From Lumbricus rubellus (lineage: Eukaryota; Annelida; Clitellata; Crassiclitellata; Lumbricidae): a stretch of 64,000 nucleotides of DNA. The position numbers and the translations under genes are program-made. Below, in pieces: positions 62,700 through 64,000 of this stretch (its first letter is position 1; the number at the start of each line of letters is the position of its first letter). The notes beneath the pieces are model-generated. The model was not told where the DNA came from, ran no database searches, and saw only the letters and a program-made list of their open reading frames with translations. The stretch covers positions 19,240,881 to 19,304,880 of the forward strand of contig OX243828.1 of NCBI GenBank assembly GCA_945859605.1, in the 5' to 3' direction.

Positions 62700-63385
62700 A
62701 GCTGAGCGGTCATTGATTGGAAGTGGAGGAGGAAGAGGAGGAGCGTTGAGGATGATGTGGAAACGGAGGATGACAGTGGAGAAGCAGTTAAAGGGGGAGG
62801 AAAAGTAGGAGGAAGAAGACGAGGAGGAGGAAGAGGAGGAAGAGGAAGAAGAAGAGGAGGAAGAAGAGGAGGAGGAAGACGAGGAGGAGGAGGAGGAGGA
62901 AGTGCAGAGAGGAGAATATGGAGATGGGTAGAGGATAGTGGTTATTTAGTATCAGGAGGAGGAGGAGTAGGAAGAGGAGGAGAAGGAATAGGAAGAGGAA
63001 GCACGCGGTAGTGGGAAGAGGGATGGAGGCACAAGATGCGTAGACGGGTATGGAGAGGAAGATAATAGATGAGTTGAATAAGGAGAAGGAGGAGGTTATG
63101 GAGAATGGAGAGGAGGATGTGGAAATGGAGGAGAACAGTGCAGAATGACGTAGAAGGTGGTTTGAAGGGAGATGTGGGAGGCAGAGGATGTGTAGAAGGG
63201 AATGGAGAAGAAGGGTGCACGCGGATGAGGTGAATAAGGCGAAGGGGGGTGATTCATGAGAAGGAAGTGGAGGGAGCAAAATAGATGGAATATAAATGAT
63301 AAGATTTTTAAAAGAGATTAAAGAGGAGAATAATGAGGAAGAGAGAGGGAGAGAGGTGAAGAAGAGAATCAGAAGAAGAAGAGGA
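62700..63385. repeat. Polypurine tract (GGA/GAA)
   Basis: The plus strand is overwhelmingly A and G with short exceptions. It ends at the target site of the MITE at 63396. Confidence 0.9.
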
Positions 63386-63395
63386 GAGATGGAGG

Positions 63396-63672
63396 CAGGG
63401 CCGGATTAAGGCATGTTCAACATGTACGGCCGAACAGGGGCCCCCCACACTTTAGGGGGCCCCCACAAATGTGTGGAAAAATTTTGGGAGCAAATTTCGG
63501 CCACGCGACTATTTTCCCAAAAATTTCGGCATATGACTAAAAAAAGGTCATCAACTTTTTTGGCGGATGAAATGGTATGATTTTCCCGAAAGATTTGACA
63601 AATTTTCCGCAAAAAATTTCCGGACAGGGCCCCCACAAAATCAGGGCCTCCACATTGCTTAATCCGGCTCTG
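63396..63672. mobile_element. hAT-type MITE (CAGGGCCGGATTAAG ends)
   Basis: 277 bp. The ends are CAGGGCCGGATTAAG and CTTAATCCGGCTCTG. The 8-bp duplication GATGGAGG lies at 63388-63395 and 63673-63680, perfect. The interior shares GACTAAAAAAAGGTCATCAA and TTTTTTGGCGGATGAAATGG with the MITE at 46233-46643. Confidence 0.92.
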
Positions 63673-63689
63673 GATGGAGGGCATAAGAA

Positions 63690-64000
63690 GGGATGAAGAA
63701 GAGGGTGGGGAGAAGGGAAAAGAGGTGCATGATGGTAGAGGATTTGAAACCAGTGGAGCCGATTTGATGTCGGACTTTTCCATCGACGTTGACGAAGACA
63801 TTTGAGTAGTTTTTCTTGAAAGAAAAATTACAGTAACCGCTATATAAATTTCCGAATGAAAGAAATCAATGAACATCCCGAGACTACAAACACTACATGT
63901 ATGCGAAAAGCTGAATTGGTATACGAGAATGAAGAGATCATGTACGGTAAGTGAGAGCATGGCGGCAGCAAAGTCCGTTACAGTCTGAACAGGGATTTCG
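63690..64000. other. No gene recognised; tail remnant
   Basis: A CCGCTATATAAATTTCCGAA tail remnant lies at 63838. An open frame runs on the minus strand, but it has no recognisable domain. Confidence 0.4.

Overview
This window is nuclear DNA from a metazoan. Introns have GT-AG borders, SINE, LINE, Helitron and cut-and-paste transposon families are abundant, and there is no operon structure. The frequent TAGGCCTA-type words, the many repeat tails of the form GCGCTATATAAATG and the gene complement are reminiscent of a marine invertebrate deuterostome, for example an echinoderm. That placement is an impression from pattern memory, not a demonstrated assignment.

Two protein-coding genes can be read with confidence. 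The first, on the minus strand (13230-23373), is a complete 12-coding-exon gene for an MFSD10-like major facilitator transporter. All 11 introns have GT-AG borders and compatible phases, and the exons join to 467 codons. Its introns are packed with young-looking repeats: SINEs, a hAT-type MITE, a 63-bp TTAA-flanked hairpin, minisatellites and a 1.06-kb reverse-transcriptase fragment. The second, on the plus strand (31470-33230), is a single-exon gene for a type I membrane protein with a signal peptide, leucine-rich repeats, one Ig domain, a Ser/Thr-rich stalk, one membrane span and a short cytoplasmic tail. A CpG-rich stretch with six CRE-like sites within about 90 bp lies just upstream. Two weaker exon candidates are a possible terminal membrane exon at 6253-6350 (minus) and a possible first coding exon behind a promoter-like stretch at 59372-59461 (plus).

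Much of the rest is mobile or tandemly repeated DNA. Seven hAT-type non-autonomous elements carry 8-bp target duplications (six perfect, one with 7 of 8 matches), and a longer 1.66-kb hAT element keeps the first BED-finger exon. Other elements are two Helitrons, a mariner/Tc1-like relic with terminal repeats of about 180 bp, a PIF/Harbinger-like element with TAA flanks, and a Merlin-like (IS1595-related) element whose transposase has one in-frame stop. That Merlin element abuts, TIR to TIR, the right end of a second copy. At least five truncated L2/CR1-like LINE 3' ends are present, plus four tRNA-like SINE families, one of which shares its 3' tail with the LINEs. The distal 25 kb is dominated by microsatellites and kilobase-scale polypurine/polypyrimidine tracts.

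I saw no CRISPR array, rRNA gene or stand-alone tRNA gene, and no gene cluster suggesting a new multi-gene system. The most unusual items are structural: the abutted Merlin ends, the LINE/SINE tail sharing, the RT fragment inside a minisatellite, the CRE cluster and the 66-bp higher-order minisatellite.
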